DNA of 64,000 bases from Streptomyces harbinensis (GTDB lineage: Bacteria > Actinomycetota > Actinomycetes > Streptomycetales > Streptomycetaceae): positions 1 through 64,000 of the forward strand of contig NZ_FPAB01000003.1 of NCBI RefSeq assembly GCF_900116145.1, in the 5' to 3' direction. The notes under the pieces are model-generated. The model worked only from the letters and a program-made list of their open reading frames with translations, was not told where the DNA came from and searched no databases. Below, one piece after another: positions 17,749 through 27,073 of this stretch. Each line of letters begins with the position of its first letter. Within the stretch, counting starts at the first letter, position 1. The position numbers and the translations under genes were made by a program.

Positions 17749-18609
17749 ATGGCCGCCGTCCAGCGCCGGTTCCTGTCCCGGCAGCACCGTGAGTACCGGG
17801 CGCCCGATCCCCACCCCTCCGGCGCGCAGCCGCCGAAGCTGCCGGGTGAACTGATCCCGCAGCACGTGGCGATCGTCATGGACGGCAACGGCCGCTGGGC
17901 GAAGGACCGCGGACTGCCGCGCACCGAGGGCCACAAGGTCGGCGAGACCGTCGTCCTGGACGTGGTCAAGGGCTGCCTGGAACTCGGTGTCAAGAACCTC
18001 TCCCTGTACGCCTTCTCCACCGAGAACTGGAAGCGCTCCCCGGAGGAGATCCGCTTCCTCATGGCGTTCAACCGCGACGTGATCGACCGGCGCACCGACG
18101 AACTCGACGCGATGGGCGTCCGCATCCGCTGGGCCGGGCGCGAGCCGCGGCTGTGGAAGTCGGTGGTGACCAAGCTCAAGGCCGCCGAGGAACGCACCCG
18201 TGACAACGACGCGATGACGCTGTACATGTGCGTCAACTACGGCGGCCGGGCGGAGATCGCCGACGCGGCGGCCCGGCTCGCGGCGGACGCGGCGGCGGGG
18301 CGCATCGACCCGGCGAAGGTCACCGAGAAGACCGTGGCCCGGTACATGTACCACGCCGACATGCCGGACGTGGACCTGTTCATCCGGCCCTCGGGCGAAC
18401 AGCGCACCTCCAACTACCTGATCTGGCAGAGCGCCTACGCCGAGATGGTCTTCCAGGACATCCTGTGGCCGGACTTCGACCGGCGGGACCTGTGGGACGC
18501 GTGCGTCGAGTACGCCTCCCGCGACCGCCGGTTCGGCGGGGCGCTGCCCAACGAGGTCCTGCTCGCGCGGGAGGCCGCCGCCCAGCGGCACGGGGACGTC
18601 AGCGGCTGA
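17749..18609 (+). CDS. uppS: Cis-prenyl transferase (undecaprenyl/decaprenyl diphosphate synthase)
   Basis: 286 aa. Hallmarks: [14 protein letters not shown] (catalytic Asp and P-loop), [21 protein letters not shown], and the C-terminal [24 protein letters not shown]. The enzyme makes the polyprenyl carrier for cell wall synthesis at the membrane. A 30-residue N-terminal extension is usual for actinobacteria. Its end overlaps the opposing kinase gene by 11 nt. Confidence 0.97.
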   Translation: MAAVQRRFLSRQHREYRAPDPHPSGAQPPKLPGELIPQHVAIVMDGNGRWAKDRGLPRTEGHKVGETVVLDVVKGCLELGVKNLSLYAFSTENWKRSPEEIRFLMAFNRDVIDRRTDELDAMGVRIRWAGREPRLWKSVVTKLKAAEERTRDNDAMTLYMCVNYGGRAEIADAAARLAADAAAGRIDPAKVTEKTVARYMYHADMPDVDLFIRPSGEQRTSNYLIWQSAYAEMVFQDILWPDFDRRDLWDACVEYASRDRRFGGALPNEVLLAREAAAQRHGDVSG

Positions 18610-20203
18610 GGACGGGATCGCCGACGGCGAAGACCCAGTCGGAACAGTACGACTCGGGGAGCGCCTCCACCTCCAGCCGCAGCACGTCCGTGACATCGAG
18701 GTCGAAGCTCTCGCTCTCCCCGAACGTGAAGGTCCGGCTCGCCAGCACCTCGCCGTCCCCGCGCACGGTGAACCGTACGGTCTCCTCCACCGACGTGTCG
18801 TGGAACCCGGCGGTGAGGCGCAGCGACGCCCAGGAACGGCCCAGATTGTAGGAGACCGGCTCCTCCAGGATGCAGGTGCTGAAGCTGAGGGAGTCCGCGT
18901 ACGGGGAGCCGTCGATGTGGACGGGCTCGGGCAGGACGCCGTAGGGCAGGGTCACCGGTTCGAGCGACACCAGGGGCGTCGAGTCGCTCTCCGGCGGATC
19001 CTCGACGAGCTGCCCGCCCCCTTCCTCCTCGTCCGCCTGCTCGCCGTCGTCCCCCGCCGGTCGCGTGACGGTCACCGTGACAGTGGCCTCCGGCGCGGCG
19101 GACGCGCCGTCCGCACCGGAACCGCCGGCGAGCAGATAGCCGCCGGCCCCGCCCAGCGCGATCGCCGCCACCGCCCCGGCGGCCAGCAGCGGCACCCCGC
19201 GTAACCGCCGCGGGGCCGGTTCGAAGGGCGGAGGCGGCGGCAGGGACGGCGGCGGGGACGGCGGCAACGGCGGGGACGTTCCGCCGCCGGTGGGCGCGCT
19301 CGCCGCCCGCAGCTCCCGCACCCACCCGGTGAGGCTGTGCGGCCGGCGCTCCGGCCGCGCCTCGAAGAGCCGCAGCAGCGGCGCGGAGGACCCCGCCCCC
19401 GGCAGCGCGCCGAACGCCGCCCGCAGCTCCTCCGGGGTGGTGGGCGGGGACTGCCCGCCGAGCAGGAAGTACGCCAGCGCCCCGAACGCGTACCGGTCGG
19501 CGGCCGGCGACCGCTTCCCCTCGTACACCTCGGGCGCCGCGAAGCCCGGGGTCAGCCACGGCTCGGCGGTGTGATGCTCGGTGGCCAGCTTGCTCAGCCC
19601 GAAGTCCACCAGCGTCGCCTGGCCGTTCGCGTCCACCATCACATTGCCCGGCGACAGATCGCCGTGGATGACGGTGCGCCCGGAGGGCGTGGCCGCGCCG
19701 GAGTGCAGCCAGTCGAGCACCTCGGCGAGCTGTTCGAGGGTCCGCAGCACGGCGCGCCGCTCGGCGGGCAGCGCCAGCTCCGCCGACAACTCGGCGCGCC
19801 AGTCCCGCAGATCGAGCCCGTCGACATGGTTCATCACCAGACACAGCGCCCGCCCGGTCGTCGACCCGCCCCGCCCGGCCGGATGGGGCGGCGGCCCCTC
19901 GAAGTGCTCCCGGACCCCGACCACCCCGACCCGGTGCGCGAACCGCAACAGCTCGGCCTGCTCGTTCCACTTGCCACTGATCTCGGCGAACCGCTGCCGG
20001 CTGACGGTCCGCTGCATGTCCAGCACCTTGACGACCACGGGCTCGGTACCACCGGACAACTCGATCTCGGCGAGATACAGCACGGCCTCGCCACCCCGCC
20101 CGATGGACCGCGCCAGCCGATACCGGTCCGCGGCCCCGTCCGGCCCCACGAACAGACTCCCCGCCACGCTGCCCCCATTTCCCCCGGCGACAAGGGCACC
20201 CAC
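18599..20203 (-). CDS. Membrane Ser/Thr protein kinase with extracellular domain
   Basis: 534 aa. Kinase domain about 25-280: [18 protein letters not shown] (Lys), [13 protein letters not shown] (catalytic loop HGD, not HRD, so no RD-type activation), VDFGLSK (DFG), [20 protein letters not shown] Pro-rich linker leads to one membrane helix ([23 protein letters not shown]), then an acidic linker and an extracellular beta-rich domain of 140 residues resembling NPCBM (ATLTA-like strands, two Cys: FSTCIL and ESYCSDW). It could sense sugar or wall ligands. It lies 86 nt downstream of the TIR gene in the same direction. Confidence 0.88.
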   Translation of the reverse strand: MGALVAGGNGGSVAGSLFVGPDGAADRYRLARSIGRGGEAVLYLAEIELSGGTEPVVVKVLDMQRTVSRQRFAEISGKWNEQAELLRFAHRVGVVGVREHFEGPPPHPAGRGGSTTGRALCLVMNHVDGLDLRDWRAELSAELALPAERRAVLRTLEQLAEVLDWLHSGAATPSGRTVIHGDLSPGNVMVDANGQATLVDFGLSKLATEHHTAEPWLTPGFAAPEVYEGKRSPAADRYAFGALAYFLLGGQSPPTTPEELRAAFGALPGAGSSAPLLRLFEARPERRPHSLTGWVRELRAASAPTGGGTSPPLPPSPPPSLPPPPPFEPAPRRLRGVPLLAAGAVAAIALGGAGGYLLAGGSGADGASAAPEATVTVTVTRPAGDDGEQADEEEGGGQLVEDPPESDSTPLVSLEPVTLPYGVLPEPVHIDGSPYADSLSFSTCILEEPVSYNLGRSWASLRLTAGFHDTSVEETVRFTVRGDGEVLASRTFTFGESESFDLDVTDVLRLEVEALPESYCSDWVFAVGDPVLSR

Positions 20204-20289
20204 GTTACGCGCCGGGACGGTCAGCCGTCAGTCCCCTCCCCGGGCACGAACGCCCGCCGGATCTCCTCGGCGGCCGCGGGCCGGCGCGC

Positions 20290-20889
20290 TCAGCGTGACC
20301 AGAAGTACAGGTGCGCGCCGCGCAGGTCACCGTCGAAGTGGTAGCAGGCGCCGCCGGCCGGCCCCGGGTGTCCGTGCCGGGACGGCGGCCGGATGCCGCT
20401 GCCCCGGGAGGTCAGCGTGGGCGCGCAGTGCAGGACCTCGTCCGCTATGCGTTCCAGGTCGACCGCCGCGTTCCGGTGGTCCAGGCGCATGTACTGCCGT
20501 TCCGTGAGGAAGGCCAGATCCTCCGGAAGATCGGTGGCACGCAGCCGGGGCGTCTCCCGGCCCACCAGCACGGGGAGGACCGGGATGTCGTACTCCCGGG
20601 CCCGCAGTATCTCGTGGTGGGCCCAGTCGCGTTGCTGCCCCGCGGGCCCCGGTGCGCGCTCTGCGGACCGCTCGGCCCAGCGGGGGCCGATGACGGCCAG
20701 CAGGACCCGGCAGCGGCGCAGGGCGTCCTCGATACCGTGGGTGTAGTCCGTGCCGGGGGCGATGGACCGGCTGGCGAAGAAGACGTGATCGGGCCCGAAA
20801 CGGTGAGCCAGTTCCCTCTGGACGAGGGCCGCGGCCATCTCCGCGTCACCCGTGCGGTAATTCACGAAGACTTCCGGGGCTACCGACAT
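20290..20889 (-). CDS. TIR-domain protein
   Basis: 199 aa. N-terminal TIR domain: VFVNYRTGDAEMAAALVQREL, DHVFFASRSIAPGTDYTHGIEDALRRCRVLLAVIGPRW, and DWAHHEILRAREYDIPVLPVLV, where the Glu of HHEI fits the NADase glutamate position. The family consumes NAD or forms signalling isomers in bacterial defence, but many short TIR proteins are uncharacterised. The C-terminal 50 residues (GSGIRPPSRHGHPGPAGG...YFWSR) are of unknown fold. No sensor partner such as a SIR2, STING or ThsA-like gene is seen; the kinase is the only close same-strand neighbour. Confidence 0.8.
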   Translation of the reverse strand: MSVAPEVFVNYRTGDAEMAAALVQRELAHRFGPDHVFFASRSIAPGTDYTHGIEDALRRCRVLLAVIGPRWAERSAERAPGPAGQQRDWAHHEILRAREYDIPVLPVLVGRETPRLRATDLPEDLAFLTERQYMRLDHRNAAVDLERIADEVLHCAPTLTSRGSGIRPPSRHGHPGPAGGACYHFDGDLRGAHLYFWSR

Positions 20890-20922
20890 GCGGTGTCACC
20901 TCAGGGAGGACTCACAGGGTCG

Positions 20923-21363
20923 TCAGGGGTGTTTCCCGTTTCCTCTTGCCGCCGTGCATTCGTCGCAGGTGCCGAAGATCTCCACCGTGTGACCGACGTC
21001 CGTGAAGCCGTGGTCGCGGGCCACCGCCTCCGCCCATTTCTCCACCGCCGGGCCCTCCACCTCCACGGCCTTGCCGCAGATCCGGCAGACCAGGTGGTGA
21101 TGGTGGTCGTCCGTGCTGCACCGGCGGTAGACGGCTTCGCCGTCGCTGGTGCGCAGGACGTCGACCTCGCCGGCGTCCGCGAGCGACTGGAGGGTCCGGT
21201 AGACGGTGGTCAGGCCGACCGAGTCGCCGCGGTGTTTGAGCATGTCGTGCAGCTCCTGCGCGCTGCGGAACTCGTCCACCTCGGCCAGCGCCGCCGCCAC
21301 CGCCGCACGCTGGCGGGTCGACCGGCCACGGACCGGGGGTCCTGGCGTGTCCACGTCTACCAC
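20923..21363 (-). CDS. zur: Zinc uptake regulator Zur (Fur family)
   Basis: 146 aa. HTH TTVYRTLQSLADAGEVD, the metal cluster YRRCSTDDHHHHLVCRICGKAVEVEG with His-rich stretch and CxxC, and the second structural pair GTCDEC at the end. With Zn it represses high-affinity zinc uptake. It sits 52 nt after znuB on the same strand, so it is probably the last gene of znuA-znuC-znuB-zur and autoregulated. GTG start at 21363 with GGGAG upstream. Confidence 0.93.
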   Translation of the reverse strand: MVDVDTPGPPVRGRSTRQRAAVAAALAEVDEFRSAQELHDMLKHRGDSVGLTTVYRTLQSLADAGEVDVLRTSDGEAVYRRCSTDDHHHHLVCRICGKAVEVEGPAVEKWAEAVARDHGFTDVGHTVEIFGTCDECTAARGNGKHP

Positions 21364-21415
21364 TGCTCCCTGCTCATGCTGGGCGTCCTTGTGCGCCCCA
21401 AGGGTAGCGGCTTCG

Positions 21416-22288
21416 CTAAGGCTGGGCCGCCAGGGCGTTCTCGGTGGCCGGGGACGGCTGTGCCGACCGGCGGGCTCGGTGCCGGGCCAGGGGCAGGGCC
21501 AGCAGCGACACCACCGCGAAGACGCCGAGGGCGATCAGGACGATCGTCGCGCCGGGCGGTACGTCCGCGTGGTACGAGGTGACCGTGCCGGAGATCGAGA
21601 CCAGCACGCCCACGGCCATGGAGAGGATCAGGGTCGCCTTGAAGCCGCGGGTGACCGCCTGGGCCGTCACCACGGGGATCACCATCAGCGCGCTCACCAG
21701 CAGCAGCCCCACCACCCGCATGGCGACCGTCACGGTGGCCGCGGCCGTGACCGCCAGCAGGAGGTTCAGGGCGCGGACCGGCAGTCCGGTGACCCGGGCG
21801 AACTCCTCGTCCTGGCAGACGGCGAACAACTGCCGGCGCAGCCCCAGCGCCACGCACAGCACGAACGCCGACAGGACGCAGATCGCCGTGATGTCCTGCG
21901 GGGAGACGGTGGTGATCGAGCCCCACAGGTACGAGGTGAGGTTGGCGGTCGAGCCGCCCGGTGCCAGGTTGATGATCATGACGCCGCCCGCCATACCGCC
22001 GTAGAACAGCATCGCCAGCGCGATGTCGCCGCGCGCCCGTCCCGAGGAGCGCAGCAGTTCCATGGCGATCGCGCCGAGGGAGGAGACCAGGACGGCCATC
22101 CACACCGGGTTGGTCTGGAGCAGGAACCCCAGCGCGACGCCGGTCAGCGCCACGTGCCCGATGCCGTCGCCCATCAGGGCCTGGCGGCGCTGGACGAGGA
22201 AGATGCCGACCGCGGGCGCGGCCACCCCGATCAGCAGCGCGGCCAGCAGGGCCCGCTGCATGAACGCGTAGTCCAGGAGTTCCAGCAT
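21416..22288 (-). CDS. znuB: Zinc ABC transporter permease
   Basis: 290 aa, ABC-3 family permease with about eight hydrophobic segments (for example ALLAALLIGVAAPAVGIFLV, GVALGFLLQ, VGLLLVSALMVIPV). The MGDGIGHVALTGVALGFLL segment is the family signature of ZnuB/MntB proteins. Its ATG overlaps the znuC stop (TGATG), so the two are made together. Imports zinc with ZnuA and ZnuC. Confidence 0.93.
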   Translation of the reverse strand: MLELLDYAFMQRALLAALLIGVAAPAVGIFLVQRRQALMGDGIGHVALTGVALGFLLQTNPVWMAVLVSSLGAIAMELLRSSGRARGDIALAMLFYGGMAGGVMIINLAPGGSTANLTSYLWGSITTVSPQDITAICVLSAFVLCVALGLRRQLFAVCQDEEFARVTGLPVRALNLLLAVTAAATVTVAMRVVGLLLVSALMVIPVVTAQAVTRGFKATLILSMAVGVLVSISGTVTSYHADVPPGATIVLIALGVFAVVSLLALPLARHRARRSAQPSPATENALAAQP

Positions 22289-23013
22289 CAGAGGATCCCC
22301 GTTTCCAGCTCGTGCGGATGGCAGGCGTTGGTGGCTTCCACCAGGCCGGCGGACAGGGACACCGAGCGGGTGATCAGCGGCTCCAGCGGGCCCAGCTCGT
22401 GCAGGACGACCAGCGTGGACACGCCCTGGGCCAGCTGGCTGCGCAGGGTGTCCGCCAGGATGCGCTGGCTGGCCAGGTCCACGCCGGCCAGCGGCTCGTC
22501 CATGATCAGCAGCTCCGGTTCACCGGCCAGCGCCCGGGCGATCAGCACCCGCTGGTGCTGGCCGCCCGACAGCGCCTCCACCGGGTCCCCGGACCGGTCG
22601 GCGAGGCCGACCAGCTCCAGTGCCCGGTCCACCGCCGCCCGGTCCGCGCGTCCCAGGGGCCGCAGCCGGCGCCGGGCGAGCCGCCCGGCGGAGACCACCT
22701 CGCGTACGGTCGCGGGCACCCCGCCGGCCGCTGTGGAGCGCTGCGGGACGTACCCCACCCGGCGCCAGTCGCGGAACCGCCGCACCGGGGTGCCGAACAG
22801 CGCCAGCTCCCCGCCGGTGACCGGCACCTGGCCGACGGCCGCGCGGACCGCCGTGGACTTGCCCGAGCCGTTGGCGCCCAGCAGGGCCACCACCTCGCCC
22901 GGCCCCACGGTCAGGTCGATGCCGCGCAGCACGGGCCGGCCGCCCAGCTCGGCGTGTACGCCGCGCAGGGTGAGCGGGGTCTCGGCTATGGCGGAGTCCG
23001 CGGCCGGTTCCAT
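22288..23013 (-). CDS. znuC: Zinc ABC transporter ATP-binding protein
   Basis: 241 aa. Walker A GANGSGKST, signature LSGGQHQRVLIARAL, Walker B ELLIMDEPLAG, and H-loop VVLHEL. YVPQRS is the Q-loop. Lies between znuA (22 nt upstream) and znuB (TGATG overlap). Confidence 0.95.
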   Translation of the reverse strand: MEPAADSAIAETPLTLRGVHAELGGRPVLRGIDLTVGPGEVVALLGANGSGKSTAVRAAVGQVPVTGGELALFGTPVRRFRDWRRVGYVPQRSTAAGGVPATVREVVSAGRLARRRLRPLGRADRAAVDRALELVGLADRSGDPVEALSGGQHQRVLIARALAGEPELLIMDEPLAGVDLASQRILADTLRSQLAQGVSTLVVLHELGPLEPLITRSVSLSAGLVEATNACHPHELETGIL

Positions 23014-23035
23014 GCGGGGTCCTTCCCTTTGTCCG

Positions 23036-24079
23036 TCAGGAGGCGCCGAGCGCGTCGCGCAGGGCCGCCAGATTGGCGCGCATGACCTCCAGGTAGTCAG
23101 CGCCGGCGGACTGGTCGGTGATTCCCTCCAGCGGGTCGAGCACGCCGGTCTTCAGCCCGAGGTCGTCGGCGAGGGTGCGGGCGGTGGCGTCGCTGGCGAG
23201 GGTTTCGAAGAAGACGGTGCTGACGTTGTCCTGCTCGGCGACCTCGTGCAGCTCGCGCAGCCGGGCGGCGCTGGGCTCCGACTCGGGGTCGATGCCGGCG
23301 ATGGCCTCCTCGTGCAGCCCGTACCGCTCGGCGAGGTAGCCGAAGGCGGCGTGGGTGGTGATGAAGGTCCTGGTCTCGGTGTCGGCGAGGCCGGTGGTGA
23401 ACTCCTCGTCGAGGGTGGTCAGCTCGGCGATCAGGGCCTCGGTGTTGGCCTCGTAGTCGGCGGCGTTGTCCGGGTCGGCCTCGGCGAGCGCGGTGCCGAC
23501 GCCCTGCGCGACCTCCGCGTACTTCACCGGGTCCAGCCAGATGTGCGGGTCCTCGGCGCCGTGGTCGTGACCGTGGCCGTCGTCAGCGTGGTCGTGATCA
23601 TGGTCGTGATCGTCGTCGGCGTGCTCGTCGTGCTCATCGTGCTCGTCGTCGTGCGCGTGGTCCTCGTCCGTCCCGTGCGCTTCCAGGGAGGTGAACGAGG
23701 TGGCCTCGACGATGTGCTGGACGCCGGACTGCGCGATCGCCTCGTCGACGGCCGGCTGGAGTCCCTTGAGGTAGACGATGACGTCCGCCTCGGTCAGCCG
23801 GGCGGTCTCCTTGGGGCTCAGATCCAGGTCGTGCGGCTCCACGCCGGGCTTGGTGAGCGTGGTGACCGAGACGTGCTCGCCGCCGATCCGCTCGGCCAGG
23901 AACTCCATCGGATAGAACGACGCCGTCACCTCCAGGGCGCCGTCCGCGCCGCCGTCCCCGGCCGTCCCGGAGTCGGATCCGCAGGCGGTCAGGGTGAGCA
24001 CTCCGAGGGCCGCCGCGCCGGCGGCGAGAGTGCGGGCGGGGGATATCCGGGGGCGGCGTCGTCTGCTCATGACAGCCAT
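23036..24079 (-). CDS. znuA: Zinc-binding lipoprotein of the ABC transporter
   Basis: 347 aa from ATG 24079. Twin-Arg-like basic N-terminus, hydrophobic core and a lipobox LTAC, so it is tethered to the outer face of the membrane. Cluster A-I binding residues appear as [37 protein letters not shown] and the final DPLEGI. A loop very rich in His and Asp (residues about 137-175) precedes EDPHIW, as in zinc-specific ZnuA. A TTG at 24085 and an ATG at 24070 are other starts. Two candidate Zur boxes lie at and before its start. Confidence 0.93.
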   Translation of the reverse strand: MAVMSRRRRPRISPARTLAAGAAALGVLTLTACGSDSGTAGDGGADGALEVTASFYPMEFLAERIGGEHVSVTTLTKPGVEPHDLDLSPKETARLTEADVIVYLKGLQPAVDEAIAQSGVQHIVEATSFTSLEAHGTDEDHAHDDEHDEHDEHADDDHDHDHDHADDGHGHDHGAEDPHIWLDPVKYAEVAQGVGTALAEADPDNAADYEANTEALIAELTTLDEEFTTGLADTETRTFITTHAAFGYLAERYGLHEEAIAGIDPESEPSAARLRELHEVAEQDNVSTVFFETLASDATARTLADDLGLKTGVLDPLEGITDQSAGADYLEVMRANLAALRDALGAS

Positions 24080-24084
24080 TTTCA
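24070..24084 (-). promoter_or_regulatory. Candidate Zur box 1 at the znuA start
   Basis: Minus strand TGAAAATGGCTGTCA: the left half matches the streptomycete Zur pattern (TGAAAATGATTTTCA) fully, the right half (GCTGTCA) only in part. It overlaps the first codons of znuA, so binding would block the start. Confidence 0.45.
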
Positions 24085-24091
24085 AGTGGGA

Positions 24092-24106
24092 TGGAAACCA
24101 TTGTCA
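24092..24106 (-). promoter_or_regulatory. Candidate Zur box 2 upstream of znuA
   Basis: Minus strand TGACAATGGTTTCCA, a 7-1-7 inverted pattern agreeing with the known Zur box at most positions. It lies 13 nt upstream of the chosen znuA start, where the promoter must be. Confidence 0.6.
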
Positions 24107-24254
24107 AACGTTGGACCGGGTATGTGACCGGTACCTCCCGATGGCATCCCGATGGCCCCGATACCCGCCGGTGATCCGGCCCTCACGATTTGCTGCGGCC
24201 CCCTCGTACGCCGGTAATCTGGGGCCACTCCATCGTCGTCCTGAAGAGAGCACC

Positions 24255-25637
24255 GTGGCCGCCGACAAGATCGACACTATCGTCAGCCTCAGCAAGCGCC
24301 GTGGCTTTGTCTACCCGTGCAGCGAGATCTACGGCGGGCAGCGCGCCGCCTGGGACTACGGTCCGCTGGGCGTGGAGCTGAAGGAGAACATCAAGCGCCA
24401 GTGGTGGCGTTCGATGGTCACCTCGCGCGACGACGTGGTCGGGATCGATTCCTCCGTCATTCTGGCCACCGAGGTGTGGGAGGCATCGGGTCACGTCGCC
24501 ACCTTCACCGACCCGCTCACCGAGTGCACCTCCTGCCACAAGCGCTACCGCGCCGACCACCTGGAAGAGGCGTACGAGGCCAAGCACGGCCACCTCCCGG
24601 CCGCCGGCCTGAGCGACCTGAACTGCCCGAACTGCGGCAACAAGGGCACCTTCACCGAGCCCAAGCAGTTCTCCGGCCTGCTGTCCACCCACCTCGGCCC
24701 GACTCAGGACTCGGGTTCGGTGGCGTATCTGCGCCCGGAGACCGCGCAGGGCATCTTCACCAACTTCGCCTCGGTGCAGCAGACCTCGCGCCGCAAGCCG
24801 CCGTTCGGCATCGCCCAGATGGGCAAGTCGTTCCGGAACGAGATCACCCCGGGCAACTTCATCTTCCGCACCCGCGAGTTCGAGCAGATGGAGATGGAGT
24901 TCTTCGTCAAGCCCGGCGAGGACGAGCAGTGGCAGATCTACTGGATGGAGCAGCGCTGGAACTGGTACCGGGGCCTGGGCCTGCGCGAGGAAAACATGCG
25001 CTGGTACGAGCACCCGAAGGAGAAGCTGTCGCACTACTCCAAGCGCACCGCCGACATCGAGTACCGCTTCAACTTCGGCGGCTCGGAGTTCGGTGAGCTG
25101 GAGGGCGTGGCCAACCGCACGGACTACGACCTGAGCGCGCACTCCAAGGCCTCCGGCCAGGACCTCAGCTACTTCGACCAGGAGGCCGGCGAGCGCTGGA
25201 CCCCCTACGTCATCGAGCCGGCCGCCGGTGTCGGCCGGGCGATGCTGGCGTTCATGCTCGACGCCTACGTCGAGGACGAGGCGCCCAACGCCAAGGGCAA
25301 GCTGGAGAAGCGCGTCGTGATGCGCTTCGACCCGCGGCTGGCCCCGGTCAAGGTCGCGGTGCTGCCGCTGTCCCGCAACCCGCAGCTGTCCCCGAAGGCG
25401 AAGGGGCTGGCGACGGCGCTGCGCCAGCACTGGAACATCGAGTTCGACGACGCGGGCGCCATCGGCCGCCGCTACCGCCGCCAGGACGAGATCGGTACGC
25501 CGTTCTGCGTCACCGTCGACTTCGACACCCTGGAGGACAACGCGGTGACCGTGCGCGAGCGCGACACCATGAAGCAGGAGCGCGTCTCGCTCGACCAGAT
25601 CGAGTCGTACCTGGCCAGCCGCCTGATCGGCTGCTGA
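24255..25637 (+). CDS. glyS: Glycine-tRNA ligase (class II, alpha2 type)
   Basis: 460 aa, homodimeric glycyl-tRNA synthetase as in other actinobacteria. Motif 2 region [25 protein letters not shown], motif 3 [17 protein letters not shown], zinc-type CTSCHKRY and CPNCGNKG, and the anticodon-binding C-terminus with [17 protein letters not shown] at 24255 preceded by AAGAGAG. Divergent from znuA with 175 nt between. No T-box structure was recognised in the leader. Confidence 0.97.
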   Translation: MAADKIDTIVSLSKRRGFVYPCSEIYGGQRAAWDYGPLGVELKENIKRQWWRSMVTSRDDVVGIDSSVILATEVWEASGHVATFTDPLTECTSCHKRYRADHLEEAYEAKHGHLPAAGLSDLNCPNCGNKGTFTEPKQFSGLLSTHLGPTQDSGSVAYLRPETAQGIFTNFASVQQTSRRKPPFGIAQMGKSFRNEITPGNFIFRTREFEQMEMEFFVKPGEDEQWQIYWMEQRWNWYRGLGLREENMRWYEHPKEKLSHYSKRTADIEYRFNFGGSEFGELEGVANRTDYDLSAHSKASGQDLSYFDQEAGERWTPYVIEPAAGVGRAMLAFMLDAYVEDEAPNAKGKLEKRVVMRFDPRLAPVKVAVLPLSRNPQLSPKAKGLATALRQHWNIEFDDAGAIGRRYRRQDEIGTPFCVTVDFDTLEDNAVTVRERDTMKQERVSLDQIESYLASRLIGC

Positions 25638-25654
25638 GCGCCCCGCGTCCCCCC

Positions 25655-25688
25655 GTGGCCCGGTCCCGCGTCGGCGGGGCCGGGCCAC
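25655..25688. terminator. Bidirectional terminator between glyS and the first Uma2 gene (repeat copy 1)
   Basis: A long stem: GTGGCCCGG t CCCGC at 25655-25669 pairs with GCGGG g CCGGGCCAC at 25674-25688, with a short loop. The same sequence recurs at 26361-26394. Confidence 0.7.
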
Positions 25689-25702
25689 GGCCGTGACGGT
25701 CG

Positions 25703-26287
25703 CTACCAGCCCGAGGTGTCCAGCTTGCAGTCGAACGGGCGGGGGACGGTGAAGCTGTCGCCGAACAGCAAGGTGTTGTGCCGGCGGTACCCCGTCCCGC
25801 TGGGGGAGTGGTACACCGTGACGGTGGATTCGAGCATGTCCACCAGCAGGTACACCGGAACCCCCGCCCTGCCGTAGGCCAGTACTTTGTCGACCCGGTC
25901 GATGTCGGCCGTGGCGGCGGAGGTCAGCTCGGCGACCAGGGAGAGGGATTCACCGGGGAGATGGATGCTGTCGACGAGCGTCGCGGACTCGTCCGACACA
26001 TGGATGTCGGGACCGTACGCGCGTCCCTGCCCGGCGAAGGTGAACAGATGCGGGCCGGTGTCGATGACATGGCCTTCGGGCTCATGGCCGGAGAGCTGCT
26101 GGACGATGCTGCGCATCACCGGGCGGTAGGTCCCCTTCGACCACGGTGACACAACGATCTTCCCCTCGATGATCTCGGCCCGAAAGCCGTCCGGTACCTC
26201 CATCTCCTCCACCATGCGGCACAGTTCCTCGAACGATGCCGGGGTGCGAGCCCCTATCGATTCCCGTTGCTCCATCACCATCGTCAT
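25703..26287 (-). CDS. Uma2 family protein (DUF820, PD-(D/E)XK endonuclease fold), copy A
   Basis: 194 aa. The nuclease-like core reads AEIIEGKIVVSP, YGPDIHVSD, LSLVAELTSAATADIDRVDKVLAYGRAGVPVYLLVD, containing the Asp, Glu and Lys expected of the PD-(D/E)XK site. Uma2 genes are numerous in Streptomyces and cyanobacteria; substrate and role are unknown. GAGGAGGTG lies before the ATG at 26287. Tandem with copy B; roughly half the residues agree by eye. Confidence 0.85.
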   Translation of the reverse strand: MTMVMEQRESIGARTPASFEELCRMVEEMEVPDGFRAEIIEGKIVVSPWSKGTYRPVMRSIVQQLSGHEPEGHVIDTGPHLFTFAGQGRAYGPDIHVSDESATLVDSIHLPGESLSLVAELTSAATADIDRVDKVLAYGRAGVPVYLLVDMLESTVTVYHSPSGTGYRRHNTLLFGDSFTVPRPFDCKLDTSGW

Positions 26288-26340
26288 GATGCACCTCCTC
26301 GGGCGCCCGGGCCAGTAACCACACACAGTGTAGGAGCGGC
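26288..26340 (-). promoter_or_regulatory. Promoter/leader of Uma2 copy A, duplicated before copy B
   Basis: Minus-strand -10-like TACACT at 26327-26332 and an AGGAGGTG site next to the ATG. The segment is repeated almost without change at 26993-27045 before copy B (TACACT at 27032-27037). No convincing -35. Confidence 0.45.
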
Positions 26341-26360
26341 TACCGACAGCCCGCCCCACC

Positions 26361-26394
26361 GTGGCCCGGTCCCGCGTCGGCGGGGCCGGGCCAC
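26361..26394. terminator. Terminator between the two Uma2 genes (repeat copy 2)
   Basis: Same long stem as at 25655-25688, here following copy B and preceding the copy A promoter, so it separates the transcripts. Confidence 0.7.
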
Positions 26395-26407
26395 GGCTGT
26401 TGCCGGG

Positions 26408-26992
26408 TTACTTCTCCCAGTCGGCGGTGTCGATCGCGCAGTCGAACGGGGCGGGGAGCGCCACCGTCGGGCCGAACAGCACGGTGTTCTGCTGCTGGTA
26501 GCCCTGGGCGGAGGGGGCCGTGTACACGGTGAGGCTGCCCTTCTGCATGTCCACCAGGAGGTAGACCGGGACGCCCGCCACCCCGTAGCACTCCACCTTG
26601 TCGTACCGGTCGACGTCCGCCGTGGAAGCCGAGGTCAGTTCGGCGACCAGGGACAGGGCGTGCCCCGGCAGCCGCGGACTGCGGATCCGGGTGGCCTGGG
26701 CGTCCGCCACATGCAGGTCGGGGCCGAACGCACGGCTCAGCTCGGGAAAGATGTAGAGACAGGGAGCGACACTCACCCGGTGCCCCGCGGGAAGGTGCGG
26801 CCGGAGCTGATCCGCCAGGGAGTCCATGATGTCCAGGTAGTACCCCTGCGACCATGGCGACATGATGATCTTTCCCCCGGTGATCTCCGCCCGATACCCC
26901 TCGGGCACCTCCATCTCCTCCAGCGTCTGACACAGCTCCTCGAACAGTGCCGGGGACGGTATCGCCATCGGTCGCTCTATCACCATCGTCAT
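26408..26992 (-). CDS. Uma2 family protein, copy B
   Basis: 194 aa, same length and architecture as copy A: AEITGGKIIMSP, FGPDLHVAD, LSLVAELTSASTADVDRYDKVECYGVAGVPVYLLVD. The PD-(D/E)XK residues are kept. Differences from copy A cluster in the middle (residues 50-100) and the last 40 residues. Its own promoter segment and terminator make it an independent transcription unit. Confidence 0.85.
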   Translation of the reverse strand: MTMVIERPMAIPSPALFEELCQTLEEMEVPEGYRAEITGGKIIMSPWSQGYYLDIMDSLADQLRPHLPAGHRVSVAPCLYIFPELSRAFGPDLHVADAQATRIRSPRLPGHALSLVAELTSASTADVDRYDKVECYGVAGVPVYLLVDMQKGSLTVYTAPSAQGYQQQNTVLFGPTVALPAPFDCAIDTADWEK

Positions 26993-27073
26993 GATGCACC
27001 TCCTCGGGCGCCCGGGCCAGTAACCACACACAGTGTAGGAGTGGCTACCGACAGCCCCCCTCGGCCGCGGTGT

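Larger units (their letters stand above)
25655..27045. repeat. Tandem duplication of a Uma2 gene unit (period about 705 bp)
   Basis: Two consecutive units each hold a terminator hairpin, a minus-strand Uma2 gene of identical length (194 aa) and a promoter segment. The terminators (25655-25688, 26361-26394) are identical, and the 5' segments (26275-26346 and about 26980-27051) differ at only one or two bases, while the proteins are clearly diverged. Confidence 0.8.
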
